A stretch of DNA of 64,000 nucleotides from WLMZ01 sp031410915 (GCA_031410915.1 JANNZY010000086.1:6434-70433); one strand, 5' to 3'; counted from the stretch's first letter, positions 51,701 through 59,951 are shown. The notes: generated by a model from the letters alone, not told the origin. Numbers and translations: made by a program.

Positions 51701-52231
51701 CTCAACCTGTGCGACGACGGCATCTCCCGCCTCGAGTCCACGCAGGCCGGCGGTGGTGAGGTCTGGATCCTGAAGGCGATGGCCCACCTCCAGGTCGGCG
51801 ATTCCGATGGCGCGCGCATCGCCCTCGCCCACCTCGAGGCCGACGCTCGCACGCACCCGTTCGCACTGTCGACGGCCGGGTTGCTGGCCGCACTGGACGG
51901 TGACGCACCGGAGGCGTTGGCCAATGCCCGCACGGTTGCGGACGCGCCGTTCCACTCCTACCTCGACTACGTCATCGCCGCGATCGGCGCGGGCGCGGCG
52001 GCAGCCGCGACCGGCGACGACGACACTGCCGTGGAGTGGTTGGACGCCGCGGTCATGCGTGCCATCGCGACGCAGGACGTCGTTGCGTCGGCGCTCGCGC
52101 TCAGCGCCTATGAGCACGTCCTGGGCAGCGTGCACGCGCACGGGCCGGGCGACCGCTCCGCGTTGGGTGCCGGCTGGCGCGCCGTGGTCGAGGCGTTGCC
52201 CCGCCTGGCGATGCCTTCGCTCGCCTCGTGA
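48767..52231 (+). CDS. Class III adenylate/guanylate cyclase with AAA ATPase and TPR domains
   Basis: This 1154-residue protein has four parts. A zinc ribbon lies at residues 4-23 (CPSC...CPTC). A class III cyclase domain lies at about 35-215 (TVLFADLVGFTTLSEH; DKFVGDGIVALFG; GDVVNTASRL), with both metal Asp residues and the Lys/Asn-Arg region present, so it may be active. An AAA/STAND-type ATPase follows (GEGGVGKSRLVDEL). A long helical TPR-like region fills 620-1154. The start is GTG 48767, 7 nt after TACGCT (48754-48759). The stop overlaps the next gene by GTGA. It may sense a signal through the TPR part and make cAMP or cGMP; which one is unknown. Confidence 0.88.
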   Translation: MSSCPSCSNPVAAGSRFCPTCGFALGAAMVEERRVVTVLFADLVGFTTLSEHLDPEQVKRLVDACFQRLVDDITTFGGTVDKFVGDGIVALFGVPVAHEDDAERAVRAALRMQDSLASFSASRVAPYASQVLQMRVGINTGVALVGTVAGTDHTAMGDVVNTASRLQSLAPPGGVLVGETTHGLTEASIGYESLGDLSARGREAAVPAWLARTVVAAPGARHRRRDVAMMGRSTELALAIATVDFSLANSQAALMAVDGEGGVGKSRLVDELVAEVRCRDNALVLQGAAVPYGESNVWWPFASALFDRLELESGATLEQIRDTALQQGRDLFGGDDEITLKQLADAFQHVLGYPSKLDELDPQTARDAVARAISMVLERRLRVGPVLLSITDIHWADPAVLALCEHLLVALARLPFLLVTTNRPDPDLVWPPMSTRAAVVRLPLEPLGRISAAQLVRAIVGTDVDDATITTIYERSGGNPLFLEELAVLVAEGGDVRALPDSLRAVIAARLDQLPADQRAVLDNAAVLGPAGMVNSLHRFADALGQHVEPHMLDGLRDSGLLRIDDRRWSFQSDSVREVAYNTITKAVRAARHVGVALTMHERGFNPDDVAHHLAAAAEITSELGPLAGVPADIRDRALWALESAIGRAIEQGNLRQIVRYTTRAIDLLDVANTSDEQRTQRAELRLRRIGAWVELRQLDRARPETDSVLADALADDDIPTEAAARRARGLISQATGDLLSARRELGEAIDLFRELDDRPQLAETLRLRGFLELFGGSLADAEWFFGESASIYTELDDRRGLGYIDQHRAWMAFLSGDMAVAESHLRAAADTFNELGDRAGVGWAFGLLAFVEFYNRRFLEAEDLATLVRSEAKERGDEWAEGMMMSLLASIRLWTGHIDAAAALADQARAKFKKLGDAFGLAQTLAVLGRAQVALGDANAPRTSETLLSQADVHSQSPFAFVAAAGMAMHAGDGKTALNLCDDGISRLESTQAGGGEVWILKAMAHLQVGDSDGARIALAHLEADARTHPFALSTAGLLAALDGDAPEALANARTVADAPFHSYLDYVIAAIGAGAAAAATGDDDTAVEWLDAAVMRAIATQDVVASALALSAYEHVLGSVHAHGPGDRSALGAGWRAVVEALPRLAMPSLAS

Positions 52232-52725
52232 ACGAGCGTCACGAAACCCGTTACAGCACCGGGCTCATCGTCGGGCGCTTCAACCCGCCGCACCTCGGTC
52301 ACTCGTACATGATCGACTGGGCGACAGCGCGGGCCGATCGCCTCGTCGTCTTCGTCAACACACGCGCCGGCGAACTGGTCCCGGGCTCGCTCCGTGCCCA
52401 GTGGCTCGCCGATCTGCATCCCGATGTCACGGTGGTCGAGGTCGCCCACGATTTGGACACCGACTTCTCCGACGAGACGTTGTGGGCGAAGTGGATGCAG
52501 CTCTTCCAGTCGCGCTGGCCCCACGACAGCGGCCCGCACGCGGTGTTCAGCAGCGACCCCTACATCAGCGAACTGGCCCGCCGCTTCGAAGCCGACGCCG
52601 TCGTGGTCGACGCCGATCGAGTTGCCGTACCGATCAGCGCGACCCAGATACGACACGAGCCAGCCGACCATCTCGATCGGCTGGCTCCTGCAGTGCGGGC
52701 GTGGGTCGAGCAGAACCTGCTCTGA
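52228..52725 (+). CDS. NMN adenylyltransferase-like nucleotidyltransferase
   Basis: This 165-residue protein has the nucleotidyltransferase fold: GRFNPPHLGHSYMI near residue 16 contains the HxGH motif, and ISATQIR near 140 matches the ISxTxxR-like motif. Its size fits archaeal-type NadM or the NadR adenylyltransferase part, which makes NAD from NMN, but other cytidylyl- or adenylyl-transfer reactions are possible. It overlaps the cyclase gene by four bases. It is probably a second, salvage-type enzyme; the main nadD is not seen here. Confidence 0.75.
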   Translation: MNERHETRYSTGLIVGRFNPPHLGHSYMIDWATARADRLVVFVNTRAGELVPGSLRAQWLADLHPDVTVVEVAHDLDTDFSDETLWAKWMQLFQSRWPHDSGPHAVFSSDPYISELARRFEADAVVVDADRVAVPISATQIRHEPADHLDRLAPAVRAWVEQNLL

Positions 52726-52729
52726 AGGA

Positions 52730-53362
52730 TCAGGTCGGCTGGGGGAGCGTGCGCAGGTAGGGCTTGACGGTGGTCCAGCCTTGCGGGAACAGCTCGGCTG
52801 CTTCCTCGTTCGTGACAGCCGAACCGATGATGACGTCCTCGCCGTTCTTCCAGTTCGCCGGCGTGGCCACCTTGTGCTTCGCGGTCAGCTGCAGCGAGTC
52901 GATCACCCGCAGGATCTCGTCGAAGTTGCGCCCGGTGGAAGCCGGGTAGGTGATCTGCAGCTTGACCTTCTTGTCCGGCCCGATGACGAACACAGACCGC
53001 ACCGTGAGCGTGTCGTTCGCGTTCGGGTGGATCATGTCGTAGAGGTCGGCGACCTTGCGGTCGGGGTCGCCGATCATCGGGAAGTTGACGGGTGTGCCCT
53101 GCGTCTCGGCGATGTCGGCCTCCCACTTGAGGTGGCTGTCGACCGGGTCGACGGAGAGCCCGATGATCTTCACGTTGCGCTTGTCGAACTCGGGCTTGAT
53201 CTTGGCGACGTAGCCGAGCTCGGTGGTGCACACGGGGGTGAAGTCCTTCGGATGGCTGAAGAGCACCCCCCAGCTGTCACCCAGCCACTCGTGGAACTTG
53301 ATGTCGCCCTGCGTGGTGGGGGCTTCGAAGTCGGGGGCGATGTCGCCGAGGCGAACGGTCAT
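52730..53362 (-). CDS. 1-Cys peroxiredoxin (Prx6 type)
   Basis: This 210-residue peroxiredoxin reduces peroxides with a single catalytic Cys. The peroxidatic Cys45 lies in FTPVCTTELG, preceded by SHPKDFTP. The C-terminal half (LTVRSVFVIGPDKKVKL; ATPANWKNGEDVII) is the Prx6 type, with no obvious resolving Cys. ATG 53362 has an AGGAGAG Shine-Dalgarno about 5 nt upstream, unlike many neighbours. The frame is open far upstream but that is not coding. It is divergent from arsR. Confidence 0.93.
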   Translation of the reverse strand: MTVRLGDIAPDFEAPTTQGDIKFHEWLGDSWGVLFSHPKDFTPVCTTELGYVAKIKPEFDKRNVKIIGLSVDPVDSHLKWEADIAETQGTPVNFPMIGDPDRKVADLYDMIHPNANDTLTVRSVFVIGPDKKVKLQITYPASTGRNFDEILRVIDSLQLTAKHKVATPANWKNGEDVIIGSAVTNEEAAELFPQGWTTVKPYLRTLPQPT

Positions 53363-53491
53363 GATCTCTCCTGGAGTGCTCAACGAGGCTGCGTGCCCGG
53401 CGACGGTGCCGGCCCCCGTTTCGGTGCCGTGACACAGTATGCCGAGATACCCGAGTGAATCAATCGGGAATTGCCGCTTCTCTGTCGGATG

Positions 53492-53531
53492 TTGACATGT
53501 GACCAATCGGTCACCTATTCTGCAGGCCGTG
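53492..53531 (+). promoter_or_regulatory. arsR promoter with overlapping operator, leaderless start
   Basis: TTGACA (53492-53497), an 18-nt spacer and TATTCT (53516-53521) form a clear sigma-70 promoter, 7 nt before the GTG start at 53529. The palindrome GTGACCAATCGGTCAC (53499-53514) lies inside the spacer, where a bound ArsR-type dimer would block RNA polymerase. This is the best-formed promoter in the window. Confidence 0.75.
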
Positions 53532-53939
53532 ATCGCGCCGACCGAGGCACCCGAGGCCAACGACGCATCCGACTCGGACGACGCCGGCGACATCGACGTC
53601 TTCCGTGCCCTCGCCGATCCGGGTCGCCGTGCATTGCTCGATTCACTGTTCGAGCGCGACGGCCAGACGCTCGGCGAGCTGTGCACGGTGCTTTCCGATC
53701 TGACCCGCTTCGGCGTGATGAAACACCTCAGCGTGCTCGCCGCCGCGCATCTCGTCGTCACCGACAAGGTCGGCCGCGAGAAGCGTCACTACCTCAACCC
53801 GGTCCCGATCCAAGTGATCCAGGACCGCTGGATCTCCAAGTACGCGCAGCCGTTCACCCGAGCGATGACTGGTCTGCGCGCCCAGCTCGAATCACCGAAC
53901 CCTGACCGACCCGTACGTTCCGAGGAGCGCACCGCATGA
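53529..53939 (+). CDS. ArsR family transcriptional regulator
   Basis: This 136-residue winged-helix repressor has ALADPGRRALLDSLFERDGQ, typical of the ArsR group, and TRFGVMKHLSVLAAAHLV as recognition helix and turn. The two-Cys metal site of ArsR/SmtB is absent, as in the subgroup paired with SRPBCC proteins. The start is GTG 53529 under a strong promoter whose spacer carries a palindrome, so self-repression is likely. The stop overlaps the SRPBCC gene (ATGA). The signal it senses is unknown. Confidence 0.88.
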   Translation: MIAPTEAPEANDASDSDDAGDIDVFRALADPGRRALLDSLFERDGQTLGELCTVLSDLTRFGVMKHLSVLAAAHLVVTDKVGREKRHYLNPVPIQVIQDRWISKYAQPFTRAMTGLRAQLESPNPDRPVRSEERTA

Positions 53940-54868
53940 CCATCACCCGCCACATCCACGAGATCTACATCAAGGCCACTCCCGAGCAGATCTGGCAAGC
54001 GCTGACCGACCCGGCGTTCACCGTTCGCTACTTCCACGGCACCTCGGTGGACAGCGGATTCGGCGCTGGCGACGGCTACCGCTACGTGCTCCCCAACGGT
54101 GAGTCGGCGATCGAGGGAGTGATCGACGAGGCCGAGCCGGGGCGCAAGCTGACGATGTCGTTCCGCTTCCTGTACGACGCCGCGCTTGCGGCCGAGCCAC
54201 CGAGCAGAGTCGAGTGGGAGATCACGCCGGCCGGAGGCGCGACGCGACTGACTTTGCGCCACGTCGACCTGTTCCAGAGCCCGCTGTCGTGGGAGTCGGC
54301 GCGCACCGGCTGGCTCACGGTCGTGCACGGGCTGAAGACGTTGCTGGAGACCGGCGACGCGCTCGGCGACGTCGACGATCCGGCGCTGGCCGCCACCGCC
54401 ACCGCCGACCCGGAGGGCGAATGGCACCGCGCCCAGGGCGTCGCCGCCAACAACGGCACGTGGGACTGGCTCGGCAAACCCGACGCCGAGCGGACCGACG
54501 AGGACGACGAGCAGATGACGCTGTCGGCGTACGCCGCCGCCTACCATTGGGCGAGGGCATCGCGAACCGGACCGGCGAACACGGCCCGCGCCAACTGGTT
54601 GCTGTCACGCGTGTGGGTCGTGCGCGGCAACGGCCCGCTGGCTCTGCACCACGCCGACATCGTGATGGCGACGTGCGTCGCGCACGACCTGCGTGATTTC
54701 GACCTGGCTTACGCGCACGAGGCTCGGGCCCGTGCACTTGCGTGCCTCGGACAGTTGGACGATGCCCGGGTGGAGCGCGACCAGGCCGCCGCGATCGAGA
54801 TCGCCGACGACGAGGACCGAAAGATCGTTGAAGCGGACCTGGCCACTGAGCCATGGTTCGATGCATGA
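53936..54868 (+). CDS. SRPBCC (AHSA1-like) protein with helical C-terminal domain
   Basis: This 310-residue protein is co-translated with ArsR. Residues 5-145 are an AHSA1-like SRPBCC domain (IYIKATPEQIWQALTDPAFTV in part; WEITPAGGATRLTLRHVDL). Residues 160-310 are a mostly helical domain with a WARASRTGPANTARANWLLS segment, probably TPR-like. ArsR-SRPBCC pairs are common in actinobacteria; the added C-terminal domain is less usual. Function unknown; ligand sensing or detoxification is plausible. Confidence 0.8.
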   Translation: MTITRHIHEIYIKATPEQIWQALTDPAFTVRYFHGTSVDSGFGAGDGYRYVLPNGESAIEGVIDEAEPGRKLTMSFRFLYDAALAAEPPSRVEWEITPAGGATRLTLRHVDLFQSPLSWESARTGWLTVVHGLKTLLETGDALGDVDDPALAATATADPEGEWHRAQGVAANNGTWDWLGKPDAERTDEDDEQMTLSAYAAAYHWARASRTGPANTARANWLLSRVWVVRGNGPLALHHADIVMATCVAHDLRDFDLAYAHEARARALACLGQLDDARVERDQAAAIEIADDEDRKIVEADLATEPWFDA

Positions 54869-54875
54869 CGCGCGA

Positions 54876-56117
54876 TCAGGTCGCGTCGCTGCGCGGCATG
54901 ACACGGACGACCGTCGCCCACGCCGGCGGCGGGTCGGGTACCAGTGGCGACGGCAGCAGCGCGACCACCACTCGCGCTGTTGGAGCGCGCGCCGGCCACG
55001 GCGTGTGCCCGTCGGTGATCACGACCACCAGCCCGGGGCGAGGCCGGCTGGCCAGCGCGGTTTCGATGCCGGTGCCCATGTCCGTGCCACCACCGCCCGT
55101 CAGTCGAGCGCGCCGGCCGCTGGCGAACACCGACGTCGGAACTCGCTGAGCGACGGTGTCGGTGGCCCACACGGACAGCAGGTCGCGTCGAACACCGAGA
55201 TGGCGCAGGCAGCCGTGCACCTCTGTCGCGGCGAGCGAGAGCTCGGCGTCGCCCACCGAGCCCGAGGTGTCGATCACCATCGCGGCCGCGGGCACGCTCC
55301 TCGCCGTCGCCGGCAGCACCACATTCGGCTGGCGGCGGCGCGACAGCCGCTGATACGTGTAGTCAGTGGCTCCCGAGGTCACGGCCACCCCTTGGCGCAC
55401 GGCGGCGCGCAACAGCTGACGCCAGTCGAGCTGCGGGTCGAGGCAGGCGTCGGCCCAGCGCACCCAGCTGCCGGCGATGGAGTCCGGCCGTGACGACACC
55501 CCGGCGCGGATGGAGCGGGCCACCTCGGCCCGAATCAGGTCGCGCTCGATCCCCGTCACGCCCTCGCCGTCGCCATCGCCATCGCGGCGCGGCTCGACGC
55601 CGTGCGCGCCGGAGCCGCAACCGAAAGCGGGCGGGAGGCGAGGGTCGCGTCGCAACTCGCGGAAGTAGAACTCCGCGGCGCGACCGGCGGGCAGGCGCAG
55701 CATCGCCGCCGAGCACCACGTCTCCGGCACGTCGCAGCCGTCGAGTGTGAGCGCCTCGTTGATCTCGACGTCGCCGGCGATGTTCCAGCGATCCTTCGTC
55801 TCCTCGTCGACGCCTTCGTCGCGGGCGCGGCCGGCGTGATCGCGCACGACATGGCCGACCTCGTGCAGCAGCGCAACGGTGACGACGTCGATCGGCCACT
55901 GGTCCAGCGTCGCCGGGTCGATGGAGAGCCGCCATCGTTCGTCCACCGCGAACGTGCCCAGTCCCGGCGCTGCCACTGGCACCAGCGCATACAGCGCGAC
56001 CGCCAGGAACGGCTGACGCTCGGCCGCGCGAAGCCGAGCCGCGGCGAGCTTGAGCCCGTCGAACGCAGCGTTCGCCGCCGGCGACGCTGATGACGGTACC
56101 GGGGTGGTCACGGGCAT
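54876..56117 (-). CDS. VWA domain / putative metallopeptidase (DUF2201-like)
   Basis: This 413-residue protein has two parts. The N-terminal region carries a zinc-type motif, LLHEVGHVVRDH (His85, Glu86), and resembles the putative metallopeptidase domain of DUF2201. The C-terminal part is a VWA-like domain with VIDTSGSVGDAE as MIDAS start and VVITDGHTPWPA later. Such proteins pair with MoxR ATPases, which here lies 58 nt upstream on the same strand. Together they may act as a chaperone-like or peptidase system. The exact role is unknown. Confidence 0.8.
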   Translation of the reverse strand: MPVTTPVPSSASPAANAAFDGLKLAAARLRAAERQPFLAVALYALVPVAAPGLGTFAVDERWRLSIDPATLDQWPIDVVTVALLHEVGHVVRDHAGRARDEGVDEETKDRWNIAGDVEINEALTLDGCDVPETWCSAAMLRLPAGRAAEFYFRELRRDPRLPPAFGCGSGAHGVEPRRDGDGDGEGVTGIERDLIRAEVARSIRAGVSSRPDSIAGSWVRWADACLDPQLDWRQLLRAAVRQGVAVTSGATDYTYQRLSRRRQPNVVLPATARSVPAAAMVIDTSGSVGDAELSLAATEVHGCLRHLGVRRDLLSVWATDTVAQRVPTSVFASGRRARLTGGGGTDMGTGIETALASRPRPGLVVVITDGHTPWPARAPTARVVVALLPSPLVPDPPPAWATVVRVMPRSDAT

Positions 56118-56175
56118 CGGCCACCGACGGTCGACCCGGGCCGCTGCGCCGACGTGGCCGGATCGTCGGATCGCG

Positions 56176-57285
56176 TCACGCGCCGCCCCCGAGTTGATCG
56201 AACATGCCGGCTGCGCGCAGCACGGGGGCCATCGACGTCAGCACCTCGCGCGGCGGCATCGCACCGTCGGGCCGGTTCCTGATCAATGCTCGTACGGCCG
56301 GTACGGCGAGATCCGGATGCGAGGTGGCGGTCGCGTGGGCGATCGCGTGCCAGGCCGCGGCCCAGCGCGCCGGCGTGTTGTCGGCGAGCACCGCGCCGAC
56401 CAGTCCGGTCAGCGCGGCGTAGGCGCGGTCGCCGCGCTCGGGCACCGTGAACGACGTCGGGTCCGCGAGCGCGGCCTCCGGATCGGGCAGGCCGAGCTCG
56501 CGTTGCCAGCCGAGCAACTCCAGCGCGGCACCCGGCCCGACCGCGCCGCGCAGCAACGCCGCAGTCACGTCCGCGTTCGCCCCGGCCGCAGTGGCTGCCC
56601 CGAGCAGCCGGCTTGCCATCGTCCACGATCGTGGCGACGGCCATGCCCGACCGGCGGTGGCGGCATCGGCCGGCGGTGAGTACAGCAGCGTGCGGCGGTG
56701 GGCGATGAACGCCGAGACCGTGGCCGTGGCCCGCACGACGTGGCGCTCGAGATCGACGAGCGCTGGCATCGTCGTCGCCGCGAAACCGCCCAGTGAACCG
56801 TCGATCCACGTCTGCGCGTCCACGTTCCAATCGAGATGGCAGAAGCGGTTGGCGAGTGGCGCAGCCAGATCCCAGCCGTCCGCTGCGTCCTCGGGCGGGT
56901 TCGCCGCGGCGACGATGGCGACCTCGTCCGGCAGGCGCAGATCGCCGACCATGTTCTCCAGGATCACCCGCAGCAGAGCGGCCTGCACCGCCGGGGGAGA
57001 CGTCGACACCTCGTCCAGGAACAGCACTCCGTGACCGTGCGCGGCCAGGCGGTGCGCCCACGCCGGTGGCGCGAACGACACCGACCCGTCGTTGCCGACC
57101 ACTGGCAGACCGGCGAAATCGCTCGGTTCACGGATGCTCGCGATCACGATCTCGCAGGGCAGGTCCGCCGCCGCAGCAAGCTGGCGGATCGCCGAGGTCT
57201 TGCCCACGCCCGGCCCGCCCCACAGCAACACCGGCACGCGAGCCGCCACGGCGATCGCCAACGCTCGTCGAGTGGTCTCATCCAT
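56176..57285 (-). CDS. MoxR-type AAA ATPase
   Basis: This 369-residue AAA+ protein has Walker A GGPGVGKTS near residue 24, Walker B VLFLDEVST near 91, sensor ANPPED near 129 and ANRFCHL near 146, as in the MoxR/RavA family. The C-terminal region (about 220-369) is helical. It would use ATP to remodel a target together with the VWA protein encoded next to it. ATG 57285 overlaps the stop of the repeat-rich gene by 8 nt, so the three proteins are made from one message. Confidence 0.85.
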   Translation of the reverse strand: MDETTRRALAIAVAARVPVLLWGGPGVGKTSAIRQLAAAADLPCEIVIASIREPSDFAGLPVVGNDGSVSFAPPAWAHRLAAHGHGVLFLDEVSTSPPAVQAALLRVILENMVGDLRLPDEVAIVAAANPPEDAADGWDLAAPLANRFCHLDWNVDAQTWIDGSLGGFAATTMPALVDLERHVVRATATVSAFIAHRRTLLYSPPADAATAGRAWPSPRSWTMASRLLGAATAAGANADVTAALLRGAVGPGAALELLGWQRELGLPDPEAALADPTSFTVPERGDRAYAALTGLVGAVLADNTPARWAAAWHAIAHATATSHPDLAVPAVRALIRNRPDGAMPPREVLTSMAPVLRAAGMFDQLGGGA

Positions 57286-58891
57286 CGCTGTCGACCCCTC
57301 TCACTCCAGAGACCTCCTTCACCGACGTATCGTTGGGCGAGTCCGAGGCGAACGCGATCGTGTACTCCGACACGATCCCGTCGACTTCGACCCTGATCCG
57401 CGTTGAATCGAGATTCGCGCCGAGCCACGACCGGGTCTCCCCGACCGAAACATGAGCGGGTAGGTCCGATACCCCCAGTCCATCGATGCTGATCACAGTG
57501 AGCGGGGTCAGCGCATCGATGCGCACGCTTGCGAGGCCGCCGAACGTCTCGAGCGCGATGGTGGCAACGTTCGGCACCACCTGCGTCGCCGATCGGCGAG
57601 ATTCGCCGGGCCCCAGCACGAGATCTTCCGGCACGGTGAACGGCAGCGTGACCGGCGGGGAGGAGTCGGACCCGGTGCTCGCATCCCACTCCGCAACGAC
57701 GGCGAGCAGTACGGCGACGGCCAGTCCGCCGATCACGACGGGCACCCGTCTCGGTCGCATGCTCCCTACTCGGCCTCCCAGTCGCTGCGCCGCCGAACGG
57801 ACCAAAGCATCACGATCGCCGCTCAGCTCGAGCAACGTGCTGCGCGAGCGGAACTCGGCGGCGCGTCGACGAACGTTCGGCGAGATGTCCCGTGCCGCGA
57901 CGCGGTGCAGTGATGCTTCTGGCGCACGTACTTGTCGGAGCATCGCGAGACGCACGGGCCACAGCGGGCTCGTCAGTGTCGGCGCGATCGGCGCGACGAA
58001 GTCGGCAACGGGCCGTGTGGCATCGATCGGATTGACCATGCACGTGCGCGGGTCGAACGTCGGGTCGCCCGGACCGGCACCGCCGAGCGCGACCCACGTC
58101 AGGATCTCGTCGCGCCGACCCGCCGGGCAGGCCGGACTCTTCGCGATCCTCGCTCGTATCCACGGGGGCGTGTCGTCGCGGTCGAGCAACCTGCCCAGTG
58201 CATCCGGTGACGCCTCTGGATGGCCGGACGCGATGCCGGAGATCGAGGTGTCTGGATCGCCCAGCAACATGTCGACCACCGCGGTCGACAGCGACGGGTT
58301 CGTGGCCAGCTCCAACCGCACCGCGGGATGATCAGTGAGGAGACGCTGTATGGCCTTGGAGGGGGCAGCGACGTTCGTCGCCACAGCGGCGCGCACACTC
58401 CACGAGCCATCCTTGGCCAGGCCGACCAGGCGTCGAGCCGGTGTGGCTGGATGCGCGGCGACGTTGCGACGAACGTCCCAGTGCGGGCTGCGAGCGGAGA
58501 TCCAGAGCGACGTCCGGCGTGCGTCGGGCTTGGCGACCAACTCGCGTCGCACGAGACGACTCCACGCTCTGAGTGGATGCCTTCGAAGGACCTCGCGGAT
58601 GGCTCGCGCGTCGATGAGCGGGTTCGCCATCGCCGTCAGCGCAACATCGTCGTCGGACGCGGCTGCCAACCGCCGGAGCATCGAGCAGCCCAGATCGATT
58701 CGTGACGCGAACACGATGTCGATCTGCGGTTGTCGAAGGCTGATGAGATGCTCGATCTCGTTCGGATCCGTCGTCGTGCGGGCCCGTCGCACCATCTCCC
58801 AGAAGTCCGGCCCCGCGCTGCGTCGCTTCGCGTCGCTGGGTCGCCCGTCGTCACCCTCGTCGTCGTCCCGCCGCCACGGTGCCCGAACCAT
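57278..58891 (-). CDS. LRV/HEAT-repeat membrane protein
   Basis: This 537-residue protein starts with a charged segment (1-40). A long helical repeat region follows (about 45-365; e.g. HWDVRRNVAAHPATPARRL, SVRAAVATNVAAP, AVRLELATNPSLS), resembling leucine-rich-variant or HEAT units. One membrane helix lies at about 375-395, and an outer beta-rich part at 400-535. ATG 58891 has TAGACT (58898-58903 in reverse) 6 nt upstream. It leads the operon with MoxR and VWA. The cytoplasmic repeats probably bind a partner while the outer part faces the wall. I know no named family for it. Confidence 0.72.
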   Translation of the reverse strand: MVRAPWRRDDDEGDDGRPSDAKRRSAGPDFWEMVRRARTTTDPNEIEHLISLRQPQIDIVFASRIDLGCSMLRRLAAASDDDVALTAMANPLIDARAIREVLRRHPLRAWSRLVRRELVAKPDARRTSLWISARSPHWDVRRNVAAHPATPARRLVGLAKDGSWSVRAAVATNVAAPSKAIQRLLTDHPAVRLELATNPSLSTAVVDMLLGDPDTSISGIASGHPEASPDALGRLLDRDDTPPWIRARIAKSPACPAGRRDEILTWVALGGAGPGDPTFDPRTCMVNPIDATRPVADFVAPIAPTLTSPLWPVRLAMLRQVRAPEASLHRVAARDISPNVRRRAAEFRSRSTLLELSGDRDALVRSAAQRLGGRVGSMRPRRVPVVIGGLAVAVLLAVVAEWDASTGSDSSPPVTLPFTVPEDLVLGPGESRRSATQVVPNVATIALETFGGLASVRIDALTPLTVISIDGLGVSDLPAHVSVGETRSWLGANLDSTRIRVEVDGIVSEYTIAFASDSPNDTSVKEVSGVRGVDSDG

Positions 58892-58897
58892 CGCGGC

Positions 58898-58929
58898 AGT
58901 CTACGGACGGCCCAGCAATCCCTTATCGT
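58898..58929. promoter_or_regulatory. Divergent leaderless promoters
   Basis: On the minus strand TAGACT (58898-58903) lies 6 nt before the repeat-protein ATG. On the plus strand TATCGT (58924-58929) lies 6 nt before ATG 58936. The starts are only 44 bp apart, so the promoters share DNA, as at gpgS/folP2. Confidence 0.5.
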
Positions 58930-58935
58930 GATTGG

Positions 58936-59295
58936 ATGAGTGTTGCCGTGACGATCGAGGGCCTGCCGGATGCGATCGAGGCGCAGATCGGGTGGTGCTA
59001 CGTGCTCACGACGTCGGATCAAGCGTTGCCACGCATCCTCGCCGTCACCCCGGAGTGGGATGGCGCCACGGGCACCTTGCGGGCGTCGGTCAGCGGGGGA
59101 ACCGCTGCGTCGATCACTGCGCGACCGACGGTCACGCTGCTGTACCCGCCGGCGCACGCCGCGGGGATGAGTCTCATCGTCGACGGCACCGCGACGATCG
59201 CGACCACCGACGACGGCCCGATGCTTTGCTTCACGCCGGCCACCGCAGTACTGCATCGTCCAGCGCCCGGGGCACGCTCGGCTGCGGCATCGTGA
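58936..59295 (+). CDS. Small split-barrel (PPOX-like) protein
   Basis: This 119-residue protein looks like a minimal split-barrel flavin-fold protein (FLAVIN/PPOX-like). IGWCYVLTTSDQALPRILAV, then SITARPTVTLLYPP and MSLIVDGTATIATT resemble the core strands of that fold. No cofactor motif is clear. ATG 58936 lies 6 nt after a TATCGT box. The stop overlaps the next gene by GTGA, so the two are coupled. Confidence 0.6.
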   Translation: MSVAVTIEGLPDAIEAQIGWCYVLTTSDQALPRILAVTPEWDGATGTLRASVSGGTAASITARPTVTLLYPPAHAAGMSLIVDGTATIATTDDGPMLCFTPATAVLHRPAPGARSAAAS

Positions 59296-59951
59296 ACGAC
59301 GCTGACGTCGTCGCCGCGATCACCGACGAGCGGCTGCGGCTGGCCGAACTGTTCGCGTCGCTGACGCCGGCCCAGCTGGCAACGTCGTCACTCTGCGCGG
59401 GGTGGTCGGTGAAGCACGTTGCCGCGCACCTGACGATGCTGTTCAACGTCTCCGGACCGCGCCTCATGTTCCGTGTTCTCGGCGAGCAGCTGTCCTTCGA
59501 TCGGGCGATCGACGGCATCACACAGCAGATGGCCACCCGGCCGATCGACGGGATCGTCCGTCAACTGCGCGATTTCGCGGGCGACCGTCGCCATCCACCC
59601 GGCCGGGCGGTGGCACCGCTGGCCGATCTGATCGTGCACGGCGAGGACGTGCGTCGTCCGCTCGGGATCACTCGCGACTATCCCTTCGAGCGAGTCGATG
59701 CCGCGCTGCGCTTCGTCACCGCCGGCCGAGCGATCGGATTCGTGCCCGCGTCGCGGATCCGCGGGCTGCGGTTCGTGGCGACCGATCGCGACGGCACGTG
59801 GGGCGTGGGTAACGCAATCGTCCACGGACCCGCGCTGAGCCTGCTGCTGGGAATCATGGGTCGCCGCATCGCATTCGCCGATCTCGGCGGCGCTGTACGC
59901 GTGTTGCAGCAGCGAGTCGACCCGCCCCCCAAAGGCACCGCCACGACCTGA
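59292..59951 (+). CDS. Maleylpyruvate isomerase-family (DinB-like) protein
   Basis: This 219-residue protein belongs to the mycothiol-dependent maleylpyruvate isomerase N-terminal (DinB-like) family. It has ERLRLAELFASLTPAQLATS, then SLCAGWSVKHVAAHLTM with the typical first metal His, and LIVHGEDVRRPLG with a later His. It would bind a divalent metal and perhaps mycothiol. The start is a GTG that overlaps the previous stop. Confidence 0.8.
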   Translation: MNDADVVAAITDERLRLAELFASLTPAQLATSSLCAGWSVKHVAAHLTMLFNVSGPRLMFRVLGEQLSFDRAIDGITQQMATRPIDGIVRQLRDFAGDRRHPPGRAVAPLADLIVHGEDVRRPLGITRDYPFERVDAALRFVTAGRAIGFVPASRIRGLRFVATDRDGTWGVGNAIVHGPALSLLLGIMGRRIAFADLGGAVRVLQQRVDPPPKGTATT

